This document shows, piece after piece, positions 1 through 5,933 of a DNA stretch of 10,860 bases. The notes below the pieces were generated by a model that saw only the letters and a program-made list of their open reading frames with translations, was not told the origin of the DNA and ran no database searches. Position numbers and translations under genes: made by a program. The stretch's first letter is position 1. Every line of letters starts with the position of its first letter. This DNA is from DASXRA01 sp036506155 (GTDB lineage: Bacteria > Actinomycetota > Actinomycetes > Mycobacteriales > Jatrophihabitantaceae), in the NCBI GenBank assembly GCA_036506155.1, contig DASXSF010000117.1:1-10860 (forward strand), in the 5' to 3' direction.

Positions 1-456
1 GTGGGATCCGGCGCGTGGACGGCGGTGCACCACGCGTTCACCTCGCCGAAGCCGGAGTCGATGGACACGTTCGACACCGATCCGGGTTCGGCACTCGCGT
101 GCGCCTACGACATCGTCTGCAACGGCAACGAGATCGGCGGCGGCTCCATCCGTATCCACCGCGCGGACGTGCAGGAGCGCGTGTTCGCCGTGATGGGGCT
201 GTCCTCCGAGCAGGCCCAGGAGAAGTTCGGATTCCTGCTCGAGGCGTTCAAGTACGGCGCCCCGCCGCACGGCGGTATCGCCTTCGGCTGGGACCGAATC
301 TGCGCGCTGCTGGCGCACACGGACTCGATCCGCGACGTAATCGCGTTCCCGAAGACGGGCGGCGGCTACGACCCGCTGACCGGGGCGCCCGCCCCGATCA
401 CGCCGGAGCAGCGCAAAGAGGCAGGCATCGACGCCGTCCCGGATGGGGTCGACTGA
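1..456 (+). CDS. aspS: Aspartyl-tRNA synthetase, C-terminal part (5' end outside window)
   Basis: This is the C-terminal 151 residues of a class II aspartyl-tRNA (or Asp/Asn non-discriminating) synthetase, which charges tRNA-Asp with aspartate in the cytoplasm. Visible are the HHAFT stretch, the NGNEIGGGSIRIH block that contributes to the aspartate/ATP site, and class II motif 3 (GGIAFGWDRI, conserved Arg at fragment residue 99). The AspRS-specific tail SIRDVIAFPKTGGG follows, then the ending TPEQRKEAGI typical of actinobacterial enzymes. A full enzyme is about 590 residues, so roughly three quarters lies upstream. The GTG at base 1 is an internal codon and not the real start. A hairpin terminator lies 12 bases after the TGA. 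Whether it also charges tRNA-Asn cannot be judged without the missing part and the genome's AsnRS content. Confidence 0.96.
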   Translation: MGSGAWTAVHHAFTSPKPESMDTFDTDPGSALACAYDIVCNGNEIGGGSIRIHRADVQERVFAVMGLSSEQAQEKFGFLLEAFKYGAPPHGGIAFGWDRICALLAHTDSIRDVIAFPKTGGGYDPLTGAPAPITPEQRKEAGIDAVPDGVD

Positions 457-467
457 ACCTGCGTGAT

Positions 468-489
468 CGCGGCTGGCTCAGCCGCGTTT
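468..489 (+). terminator. Rho-independent-type terminator after aspS
   Basis: A perfect 8-bp inverted repeat, CGCGGCTG (468-475) and CAGCCGCG (479-486), encloses a 3-base loop and is followed by a short TTT. It starts 12 bases after the aspS stop codon. The U-run is short, as is common in high-GC actinobacteria. It separates aspS from the GH31 gene, which has its own promoter. Confidence 0.7.
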
Positions 490-514
490 CGAGCACACTC
501 GCGCACTCTCAGGG

Positions 515-544
515 TTGACTTGCGCATATCTGCATTCCTACGCT
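515..544 (+). promoter_or_regulatory. Sigma70-like promoter of the GH31 gene
   Basis: A TTGACT -35 box (515-520) and a TACGCT -10 box (539-544, fitting TANNNT) are separated by 18 bases. Transcription would start near base 551. That lies downstream of the in-frame GTG at 547 and upstream of the GGAGG at 565-569, so it independently supports ATG 574 as the start of the gene. The -10 region is part of a 10-mer, CCTACGCTGA, that recurs at the rarA promoter. Confidence 0.6.
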
Positions 545-564
545 GAGTGGCAAATCAACCGTTT

Positions 565-569
565 GGAGG
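565..569 (+). promoter_or_regulatory. Ribosome binding site deciding the GH31 start
   Basis: GGAGG lies 4 bases before ATG 574. The only other upstream in-frame start, GTG 547, directly follows an in-frame TGA at 544-546 and has no Shine-Dalgarno. The site therefore favours ATG 574, which places a signal peptide at the very N-terminus. Confidence 0.7.
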
Positions 570-573
570 CGAC

Positions 574-2616
574 ATGGCGCGACCTGTTCTGTGCGCCGCA
601 GCCGCGGCACATCTCACCTTTACCGCAGCAACGCCGGCCCTCGCCGCGCCGGCTGTAGCGCCCGCGGCCGACGCCCTGACCGTCACCGTGCCGGCTGCGT
701 CCGGCGCACCGGGCTACACGATCAACCTCACGAAGTCGCCGTTCCAGATCACCACCGAACGCGCCGGCGCGACCGTCATGCAGACGACCGCGGCCGGCAC
801 TGCCGGGTCGGGGCCGGCCGACTTCAACGTCGGCGCCAGCACAGCGACCGCGACCGCCGTGCAGAACTCGGCGTGGCAGGACGGCGCCCTGGACCTGACG
901 CTGGCGACCACCCTTCCCGGCGTGACCGTCGACTACCGCATCGCACCCTCCCCGGACCGCTACCGTGTCACCTGGTCGGTCCAGGGCGCCTCCGCGACGC
1001 AGGTCGCGAGCCACTATCTGCTGTCGTCGGGCGGGCACTGGTACGGCCAGGGCGAGACGCAGACGCCGGACGGCGGCCCATACACCCGCCAGCCGTGGCC
1101 GCTCGACTCGGGCACCGTCCACGACAGCGCGATGAGCCCGGCCGAGTACGAGATGACCGAGCCGTTCTGGTTCACCCAGCGGGGCTCGGGGCTGTGGGTC
1201 GACACCCGCGACATCATGGACGTCGCCCTGAACCAGCAGCCCGGTGTGTTCGGCTACACGCTCACAGGCAGTGCGTCGATGGACTCGACGATCTTCGTCG
1301 AGCGGGCACCACGCGATGTCTACTCCGACTACGTCGGGATCACCGGCACGCCGTCCAAGAGCGACGCGACGCCGGCGGAGTACACGAAGCCGCTGTTCAA
1401 CTCGTGGGCGCAGCTCTACACGACCGTCTCGCAAAGCTCAGCGCTCGCCTGGGCGAAGGGGCTTTCCGACGCGGGCGTGCCGGCGCAGACGATCCAGGTC
1501 GACGACGGCTGGATGAGCCACTACGGCGACTTCTCGTTCAACAGCAAGTTCCCCGACCCGAAGGCGCTCTCCGACCAGATCCACGCGATGGGCTACAACT
1601 TCGGCCTCTGGGAGACGCTCTGGATCAACAACGACGCGGACGACTACAACTACGCCGCCCAGCACGGCTACCTGCTCCGGTCCAAGGCCGACCCGAACCA
1701 GCCGTGCAGCGTCACCTGGTGGAACGGCACGGCGGGCATCGTCGACCTGGCCAACCCGGATGCCCGTGCCTGGTACGTCGGGCAGCTGCAGAACCTGCAG
1801 AAGACCTACGGCGTCGACGGATTCAAGTTCGACACCCGCTTCTTCGACAACTCCTGTGCGCCGTCCCCTGGCTACACCGCGCTGGACTACTTGGCGCTGG
1901 GCGCGCAGATGACCGACCAGTTCGACCAGCAGGGCGCGGGCGTCCGCATCCACTGGACCGGATCGCAGAAGTACGGGTTCGTCATCCGCGAGATCGACAA
2001 GGGCACGAACTGGAACTCGCTCTCGGCCGGGATCGCCCAGGACATGTCGATCAGCACGGTCGGCTACCCGTTCGTCGAGACAGACATGATCGGTGGGTCG
2101 CTCGGCTCGCCGCCGCCGACCAAGCAGGTGCTGGTGCGTTGGGCGCAGGCAGCCTCGCTCATGCCGCTGATGTATTCCTCGACGTCACCGGCCGGGGTGT
2201 CCAACCCCTACGGCAGCCAGAGCTACGACCAGCAGACCATCGACCTGTACAAGGCCGCGGTGGCGACACACGAGCGGCTCGCCCCGTACATCGAGCAGCA
2301 GGTCGGGCGGGCGGTGAAGTCCGGCGAGCCGATCATGAAGCCGCTCTTCTTCGATTACCCGGGCGACCAGGCGACGTACCAGATCAGCGACGAGTGGCTG
2401 CTCGGGGACTCGCTGCTTGCCGCGCCGGTGGTCACCGACCAGTCGTCTCGCGACGTTCACGTGCCGCCCGGCGACTGGTTCGACGTGACGCGCCACGTGG
2501 AGATCCACGGGCCGGCGAGCATCTCCGGCTACGCCGCGGACCTCACCCAGGTGCCGGTATTCGTCAAGCTCGGAACGCCGGACACCGGCAGGCTGATGAG
2601 CGCGCTGATGCGCTGA
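574..2616 (+). CDS. Secreted family GH31 glycosidase, MYORG-like
   Basis: A 680-residue predicted exported alpha-glycosidase. Residues 1-24 form a Sec-type signal peptide (Arg3, Ala-rich core, ALA|AP cleavage). An N-terminal beta-sandwich spans about 30-270, a (beta/alpha)8 barrel about 275-590, and a C-terminal beta domain the remainder. Barrel markers are VDDGW (Asp310), WWNGTAGIVDL, GFKFD with probable nucleophile Asp420, REIDKG with probable acid/base Asp475, and the YPFVETDMIGG block (DMIGG begins at Asp504). Recalled human MYORG, a GH31 alpha-galactosidase, has the same blocks, and its catalytic aspartates are 57 residues apart compared with 55 here. After the nucleophile the sequence reads TRFF, whereas MYORG has AGE, so the substrate may differ. 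The gene has its own promoter and terminator, with no adjacent sugar transporter or regulator. GH31 membership is firm; alpha-galactosidase, alpha-glucosidase or alpha-xylosidase activity cannot be decided here. Confidence 0.9.
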   Translation: MARPVLCAAAAAHLTFTAATPALAAPAVAPAADALTVTVPAASGAPGYTINLTKSPFQITTERAGATVMQTTAAGTAGSGPADFNVGASTATATAVQNSAWQDGALDLTLATTLPGVTVDYRIAPSPDRYRVTWSVQGASATQVASHYLLSSGGHWYGQGETQTPDGGPYTRQPWPLDSGTVHDSAMSPAEYEMTEPFWFTQRGSGLWVDTRDIMDVALNQQPGVFGYTLTGSASMDSTIFVERAPRDVYSDYVGITGTPSKSDATPAEYTKPLFNSWAQLYTTVSQSSALAWAKGLSDAGVPAQTIQVDDGWMSHYGDFSFNSKFPDPKALSDQIHAMGYNFGLWETLWINNDADDYNYAAQHGYLLRSKADPNQPCSVTWWNGTAGIVDLANPDARAWYVGQLQNLQKTYGVDGFKFDTRFFDNSCAPSPGYTALDYLALGAQMTDQFDQQGAGVRIHWTGSQKYGFVIREIDKGTNWNSLSAGIAQDMSISTVGYPFVETDMIGGSLGSPPPTKQVLVRWAQAASLMPLMYSSTSPAGVSNPYGSQSYDQQTIDLYKAAVATHERLAPYIEQQVGRAVKSGEPIMKPLFFDYPGDQATYQISDEWLLGDSLLAAPVVTDQSSRDVHVPPGDWFDVTRHVEIHGPASISGYAADLTQVPVFVKLGTPDTGRLMSALMR

Positions 2617-2630
2617 TCTCGCTTCGTGCA

Positions 2631-2657
2631 CGCGGCCGGCCCACCGGGTCGGCCGCG
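2631..2657 (+). terminator. Strong GC hairpin after the GH31 gene
   Basis: A 12-bp stem (2631-2642 with 2646-2657, one G-T wobble) has a 3-base ACC loop and starts 14 bases after the GH31 stop. No T-run follows, which is typical of actinobacterial hairpin terminators. It ends the GH31 unit before the DJ-1/PfpI gene. Confidence 0.65.
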
Positions 2658-2661
2658 CCCG

Positions 2662-2690
2662 TTGACCGAACGGCGGCGGCAGCCAAGGAT
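2662..2690 (+). promoter_or_regulatory. Possible weak promoter for the DJ-1/PfpI gene
   Basis: TTGACC (2662-2667) and AAGGAT (2685-2690) are separated by 17 bases, just after the GH31 terminator hairpin and 40 bases before the ATG. The -35 box is good but the -10 box matches the consensus poorly. Position is the main argument, since a promoter is needed after the terminator. Confidence 0.35.
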
Positions 2691-2730
2691 CAGAACGGCA
2701 CTCAGACACGCAGGAAGCGAGGGGTTCCCG

Positions 2731-3294
2731 ATGGCAAAGATCCTGATTCTGACCGGCGACGCGGCCGAAGACCTCGAAGTCATGTATCCGTACCAGCGGC
2801 TGCTGGAGGAGGGTTACGAGGTCCACATCGCCGCGCCGAGCAAGAAGAAGCTGCAGTTCGTCGTGCACGACTTCGTGGACGGCTTCGACACCTACACCGA
2901 GAAGCCGGGGCACACCTGGCCGGCCGACCTGGCATTCGCCGACGTCGACCCGTCCGACTACGTCGCGGTCGTGGTGCCGGGCGGGCGGGCGCCCGAGTAC
3001 ATCCGCAACGACGCCGACGTGCAGCGCATCCTCAAGCACTTCGCCGCCGACGACAAGCCGATCGCGCACCTGTGCCACGGTCCGCTGGCCCTCGCCGCGG
3101 CCGATGTGTTGCGCGGGCGGCGCAGCGCCGCCTACCCGGCGCTCGCCCCGGACATAGCCGCTGCCGGTGCCGAGTTCGTCGACGGGGAAGCGGTCGTCGA
3201 CGGCGTGATGGTCTCCGGTCGAGCCTGGCCCGACCACCCCGCGTGGATGCGGGAGTTCATGGCGATCCTGCGCGCCAAAGCCCCCGTTCGGTAA
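2731..3294 (+). CDS. DJ-1/PfpI family protein (class I glutamine amidotransferase-like)
   Basis: A 187-residue cytoplasmic protein of the DJ-1/PfpI superfamily. Its members act as glyoxalase/deglycase-type enzymes, cysteine peptidases or stress chaperones. The N-terminal strand MAKILILTG leads to AEDLEV with the conserved Glu13. PGGRAPE forms the central loop, and HLCHGP is the nucleophile elbow with Cys115 followed by His116. The triad positions match my recollection of archaeal PfpI (Glu12, Cys100, His101), and the length and the YPAL/VVDG blocks also match. ATG 2731 is chosen because GAGGGG lies 6 bases upstream and the fold begins exactly there; an upstream in-frame GTG at 2626 would add a low-complexity leader overlapping the terminator. 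The acyl-CoA dehydrogenase starts 44 bases downstream, so the two are probably co-transcribed. The exact activity (deglycase or peptidase) is undetermined. Confidence 0.9.
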   Translation: MAKILILTGDAAEDLEVMYPYQRLLEEGYEVHIAAPSKKKLQFVVHDFVDGFDTYTEKPGHTWPADLAFADVDPSDYVAVVVPGGRAPEYIRNDADVQRILKHFAADDKPIAHLCHGPLALAAADVLRGRRSAAYPALAPDIAAAGAEFVDGEAVVDGVMVSGRAWPDHPAWMREFMAILRAKAPVR

Positions 3295-3338
3295 GCGATG
3301 AGCGTTCGCGCGCTTCGCCCCGACGGGATCTGCTAGCC

Positions 3339-4505
3339 ATGGTCGACTTCGCACTGACGGAAGAGCAGAAGGCGATCCGCGACACCGCCCGGGCGTTCAT
3401 TGCCGACCACGTCGTTCCCTTCGAACCGGAGGTGCTGCGCCGCGAGCGGCGCGGCGAGCCGGGGATGACCCGCGACGAGCGACGCGAGCTGCAGCTCGCC
3501 GCCAGGAAGTTCGGGTTTTGGGGGCTGTCGACCCCCGAGGAGTACGGCGGCATGAACCTGCCCGCGGTCACGCAGGCGCTGGTATGGACGGAGCTGGGCC
3601 GTACCTTCGTGCCGTTCTCGTTCGGCGGCGAGGCCGACAACATCCTGTACTACGCCAACGACGAGCAGCGCGCTGCGTACCTGGTTCCTACGATCGAGGG
3701 CGAGCGTCTGTCGTGCTTCGCGATCACCGAACCCGGCGCCGGCTCGGATGCCGCCAACATCAAGACCCGGGCACGCCCTGACGGCGACGACTGGATCATC
3801 AACGGTGAGAAGACGTTCATCACGGGCGGCAACGACGCCGACTTCGCGATCGTCATCGCGGTCACAGACTCGCAGGCCGGCGCCCGCGCCGGATCGACCG
3901 CGTTCCTCGTCGACCGGGCAATGGGCTGGACGTCGCACTTCATCCAGACCATGGGCGAGGGCGGCCCGGCCTCGCTCGCGTTCGAGGACGTTCGGGTGCC
4001 CGCACGCAACGTGCTGGGCGAGGTCGGGCAGGGCTTCGAGCTGGCGATGGCGTGGATCGGCAGGGGGCGCTACCTGATTCCGGCGCGCGCGCTGGGCGCC
4101 GCGGAACGGCTGCTTGCGATGGCGCTCGACTATGCGAACACTCGCGAGACGTTCGGCAGGCCGATCGGCGAGAACCAGGCGATCCAGTGGATGATCGCCG
4201 ACTCCGAGGTCGAACTGGAAGCGGCACGCTGGCTGGTGCTGCGCGCGGCGTGGACCGTCGACCAGGGGCGCGACGCGCGGCATACCTCGTCGATGGCCAA
4301 GCTGTACGGGGCGAACATGGCCAACCACGTGGTCGACCGCGTGCTCCAGATTCACGGCGGCATGGGCTATACCCGCGAGCTGCCCATCGAGCGCTGGTAT
4401 CGCGAGGCGCGGCTGTGGCGCATCTTCGAAGGCACCGACGAGATGCAGCGGCTGATCATCGCGCGTGACCTGTTGCGCGGCTACACCAAGATCGGGTTGG
4501 ACTAG
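3339..4505 (+). CDS. Acyl-CoA dehydrogenase family protein
   Basis: A 388-residue flavoenzyme that introduces an alpha,beta double bond into an acyl-CoA and passes electrons to ETF, as in beta-oxidation or branched-chain/amino-acid catabolism. The N-terminal helical domain starts LTEEQKAIRDTAR. The middle beta domain carries the FAD-binding signature CFAITEPGAGSD (126-137). The C-terminal helices hold RETFGRPIGENQAIQ, signature 2 (QIHGGMGY, 337-344) and IFEGTDEMQ. Glu364 in that EGT motif is at the position of the catalytic base of medium- and short-chain enzymes, so it is probably active. The reading frame is open far upstream, but homology begins at MVDFALTEEQ. No strong Shine-Dalgarno precedes ATG 3339, so translation may rely on coupling to the gene 44 bases upstream. 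Chain length and substrate are unknown, and no ETF or hydratase gene lies nearby. Confidence 0.93.
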   Translation: MVDFALTEEQKAIRDTARAFIADHVVPFEPEVLRRERRGEPGMTRDERRELQLAARKFGFWGLSTPEEYGGMNLPAVTQALVWTELGRTFVPFSFGGEADNILYYANDEQRAAYLVPTIEGERLSCFAITEPGAGSDAANIKTRARPDGDDWIINGEKTFITGGNDADFAIVIAVTDSQAGARAGSTAFLVDRAMGWTSHFIQTMGEGGPASLAFEDVRVPARNVLGEVGQGFELAMAWIGRGRYLIPARALGAAERLLAMALDYANTRETFGRPIGENQAIQWMIADSEVELEAARWLVLRAAWTVDQGRDARHTSSMAKLYGANMANHVVDRVLQIHGGMGYTRELPIERWYREARLWRIFEGTDEMQRLIIARDLLRGYTKIGLD

Positions 4506-4514
4506 CTGAATCGC

Positions 4515-5378
4515 TCAGGACGCGTCGAGCCGGGCAAGCTGATCGGCGCTGAGCTCCAACTCGGCTGCGGCCGCCGAGTCGCTGATCGACTCGGGACGGC
4601 TCGCGCCCGGGATGGGGACGACGAGGGGTGACTTCGCAAGCATCCAGGCCAGGCACACGCGCTGCGGCGAGGCGCCGACCTCGGCGCCGACCTGCTCGAA
4701 GGCGGTGTGCCTGCGGCCCAGGCCATGCGCGCTCGCGGCGCCCCCGAGCGGACTCCACGGCAGGAACGCCAGCCCCAGCTCATCGCACAGCCGCAGCTCC
4801 GGCTCGCTCGTGCGGAACCGAGGGGAGAATTCGTTCTGGACGCTGACCAGCGCATCGCCGAGGATCTCGCGGGCGAGACGGATCTGGTCCGCGTTGGCGT
4901 TCGAGAGGCCGACCATGCGCGCCTTACCCGCGTCGTGGATCTCCTTCAGCGTGCTCATCGCCTCGGCGTACGGGACGCGCGGATCAGGTCGGTGGTGCTG
5001 GTAGAGGTCGATCTCCTCGACACCCAGGTTCTTCAGGCTGGCGTCAACGGCGGCGCGCAGCCCGGTGGCCGAGCTGTCCCGGGCCCAGCCGCCGCCCGCG
5101 GTGCGGGTGTGCCCACCCTTCGTGGCGACGAGCACCGTGCCGCGGGCGCCGAGCCGGTGAAGCAGCGATGCGACCAGCCGCTCGTTGGCGCCCATCGCGT
5201 CGGCACCGAGTACCGACGGGCCGTACGCGATGGCGGTGTCGACGAGCGTGATGCCGGCGCCGAGTGCGGCCCGCATCGTTGCCTCTGCCCGTTCCATCGG
5301 CACCGGCGGGTCGTCGAGCTGCATAGCGCCCAAGCCGATCGCGCTGACGGTCTCGATGCCGATTCGCCGGGTCCGCAT
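4515..5378 (-). CDS. Aldo/keto reductase family oxidoreductase
   Basis: A 287-residue (beta/alpha)8 NAD(P)H-dependent oxidoreductase, expected to reduce aldehydes or ketones in the cytoplasm. The catalytic tetrad is complete: Asp47 and Tyr52 in VDTAIAYG, Lys87 in VATKGG, and His129 in the YQHHRPDP stretch. GLSN (strand 6 region), QNEFSP and VPIPGASRPE (cofactor phosphate-binding end) are also family hallmarks, and the length fits the 280-330 range. The start at 5378 is chosen because the family fold begins at RRIGIETVSAIGLG and AGGA lies upstream; a start at 5417 would add 13 atypical residues and run into the palindromic spacer. It converges on the acyl-CoA dehydrogenase with 9 bp between stops and diverges from the DinB-like gene across a 70-bp spacer. 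The physiological substrate is unknown. Confidence 0.93.
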   Translation of the reverse strand: MRTRRIGIETVSAIGLGAMQLDDPPVPMERAEATMRAALGAGITLVDTAIAYGPSVLGADAMGANERLVASLLHRLGARGTVLVATKGGHTRTAGGGWARDSSATGLRAAVDASLKNLGVEEIDLYQHHRPDPRVPYAEAMSTLKEIHDAGKARMVGLSNANADQIRLAREILGDALVSVQNEFSPRFRTSEPELRLCDELGLAFLPWSPLGGAASAHGLGRRHTAFEQVGAEVGASPQRVCLAWMLAKSPLVVPIPGASRPESISDSAAAAELELSADQLARLDAS

Positions 5379-5417
5379 GTCCCGATCCTGGCATGCGTCG
5401 CGGACTGTTCGGCGCAC

Positions 5418-5440
5418 ACCGTACGGTCGGCGCTATAGCG
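5418..5440. promoter_or_regulatory. Twin palindromes in divergent promoter region (candidate operator)
   Basis: Two perfect 10-bp palindromes, ACCGTACGGT (5418-5427) and CGCTATAGCG (5431-5440), sit 3 bases apart in the 70-bp spacer between the aldo/keto reductase and the DinB-like gene. The second overlaps the candidate -10 box of the forward gene. The position suits an operator or two half-sites of a dimeric regulator acting on both genes, but no regulator gene is adjacent. One 10-bp palindrome by chance would be unremarkable; the close pair in the only divergent spacer is what makes it notable. Confidence 0.35.
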
Positions 5441-5441
5441 T
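5436..5441 (+). promoter_or_regulatory. Candidate -10 box for leaderless start of the DinB-like gene
   Basis: TAGCGT (TANNNT) ends 7 bases before ATG 5449, the spacing expected when transcription begins at the first base of the start codon. No Shine-Dalgarno is visible before this ATG, which agrees with leaderless translation, common in actinobacteria. No good -35 box is seen. Confidence 0.4.
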
Positions 5442-5448
5442 CGAAGCC

Positions 5449-5901
5449 ATGACATCGACTGATCCCGGCGTCGGGATCGAGGCGGCTGTCGCACGCACTC
5501 TGGAGCTTGCCGCCACCTGGATCGGGTGGGACGGCCGGCCGCGCGTCAGCGAGGACGGTGAGCGCATCTATACGCCGCACAAGGTCATCCGACGACAGTC
5601 CGACCACCTGATCGACCACCTCGCGGAGGTCGAGGCGGTGCTCGCGGGCGTCCCGACCGAGCCGGACGCCTGGCACGGCAGCCTGGTCACGACGCATGCC
5701 GACTTCGCCGCGTTCACGGAGGTGGACCTCGACGAGGCGCGCCAGCGCCTGACCCGCCTTGCCAGGTCCTTCAGGCTGCGACTGCTCGCCGCCGGTCCCG
5801 ACGAGTGGGACCGCCCGCGGGAGGGCTGGACGCTCCGCAAGATCGCGGAACACATGTCGACCAGCTGGTACGCCGAACAGATCGGCGACCTCTCGCGCTG
5901 A
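5449..5901 (+). CDS. Small DinB-like four-helix protein, function unknown
   Basis: A 150-residue soluble, helix-rich protein with no signal peptide or membrane segment. It resembles the DinB/YfiT-like four-helix-bundle superfamily, whose members are often thiol-dependent (bacillithiol or mycothiol) transferases or isomerases. The signs are an RRQSDHLIDHLAEVE helix (His53, His57), a middle DFAAFTEVDLDEARQRL segment, and a last helix WTLRKIAEHM (His135) followed by SWYAEQIG. The usual three-histidine metal site is not clearly complete: His53 or His57 and His135 are candidates, and His44 lies nearby. It may therefore be a non-enzymatic or altered member. ATG 5449 is chosen from the -10 box 7 bases upstream; the longer frame starting at 5185 would run across the divergent promoter and into the opposite gene. 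The rarA start is 32 bases downstream of its stop. The fold assignment is by eye only. Confidence 0.75.
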   Translation: MTSTDPGVGIEAAVARTLELAATWIGWDGRPRVSEDGERIYTPHKVIRRQSDHLIDHLAEVEAVLAGVPTEPDAWHGSLVTTHADFAAFTEVDLDEARQRLTRLARSFRLRLLAAGPDEWDRPREGWTLRKIAEHMSTSWYAEQIGDLSR

Positions 5902-5927
5902 CGTGCGTCCCCGGCGCTGCCTACGCT
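5898..5927 (+). promoter_or_regulatory. Promoter of rarA, leaderless type
   Basis: CTGACG (5898-5903) and TACGCT (5922-5927) are separated by 18 bases, and the -10 box ends 6 bases before GTG 5934. No Shine-Dalgarno lies between them, so a leaderless mRNA starting at the GTG is likely. The -35 box overlaps the stop codon of the preceding gene. Confidence 0.55.
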
Positions 5928-5933
5928 GATCCG

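Noticed and set aside
547..573. Upstream GTG start for the GH31 gene
   Set aside because: It directly follows an in-frame stop, lies before the predicted transcription start and has no Shine-Dalgarno, whereas ATG 574 has GGAGG 4 bases upstream and starts a signal peptide.
589..597. Possible lipobox (PVLC) in the GH31 N-terminus
   Set aside because: The Cys is at residue 7, too near the N-terminus for a lipoprotein signal, and the -1 residue is Leu, not Gly, Ala or Ser. A Sec signal with ALA|AP cleavage fits better.
591..3338. Very long open forward frame running through the GH31 and DJ-1/PfpI genes into the acyl-CoA dehydrogenase
   Set aside because: It is a lack of stop codons caused by high GC. 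Its translation before 3339 is Arg-rich low-complexity with no family resemblance, and it overlaps two well-supported genes.
2185..3354. 389-codon minus-strand frame
   Set aside because: It is antisense to the GH31 and DJ-1/PfpI genes and spans a terminator. Its composition is dominated by Arg, Val and Asp with no motif.
5185..5448. N-terminal extension of the DinB-like gene
   Set aside because: The extra 88 codons are antisense to the aldo/keto reductase and cross the divergent promoter region; no family similarity is seen there.
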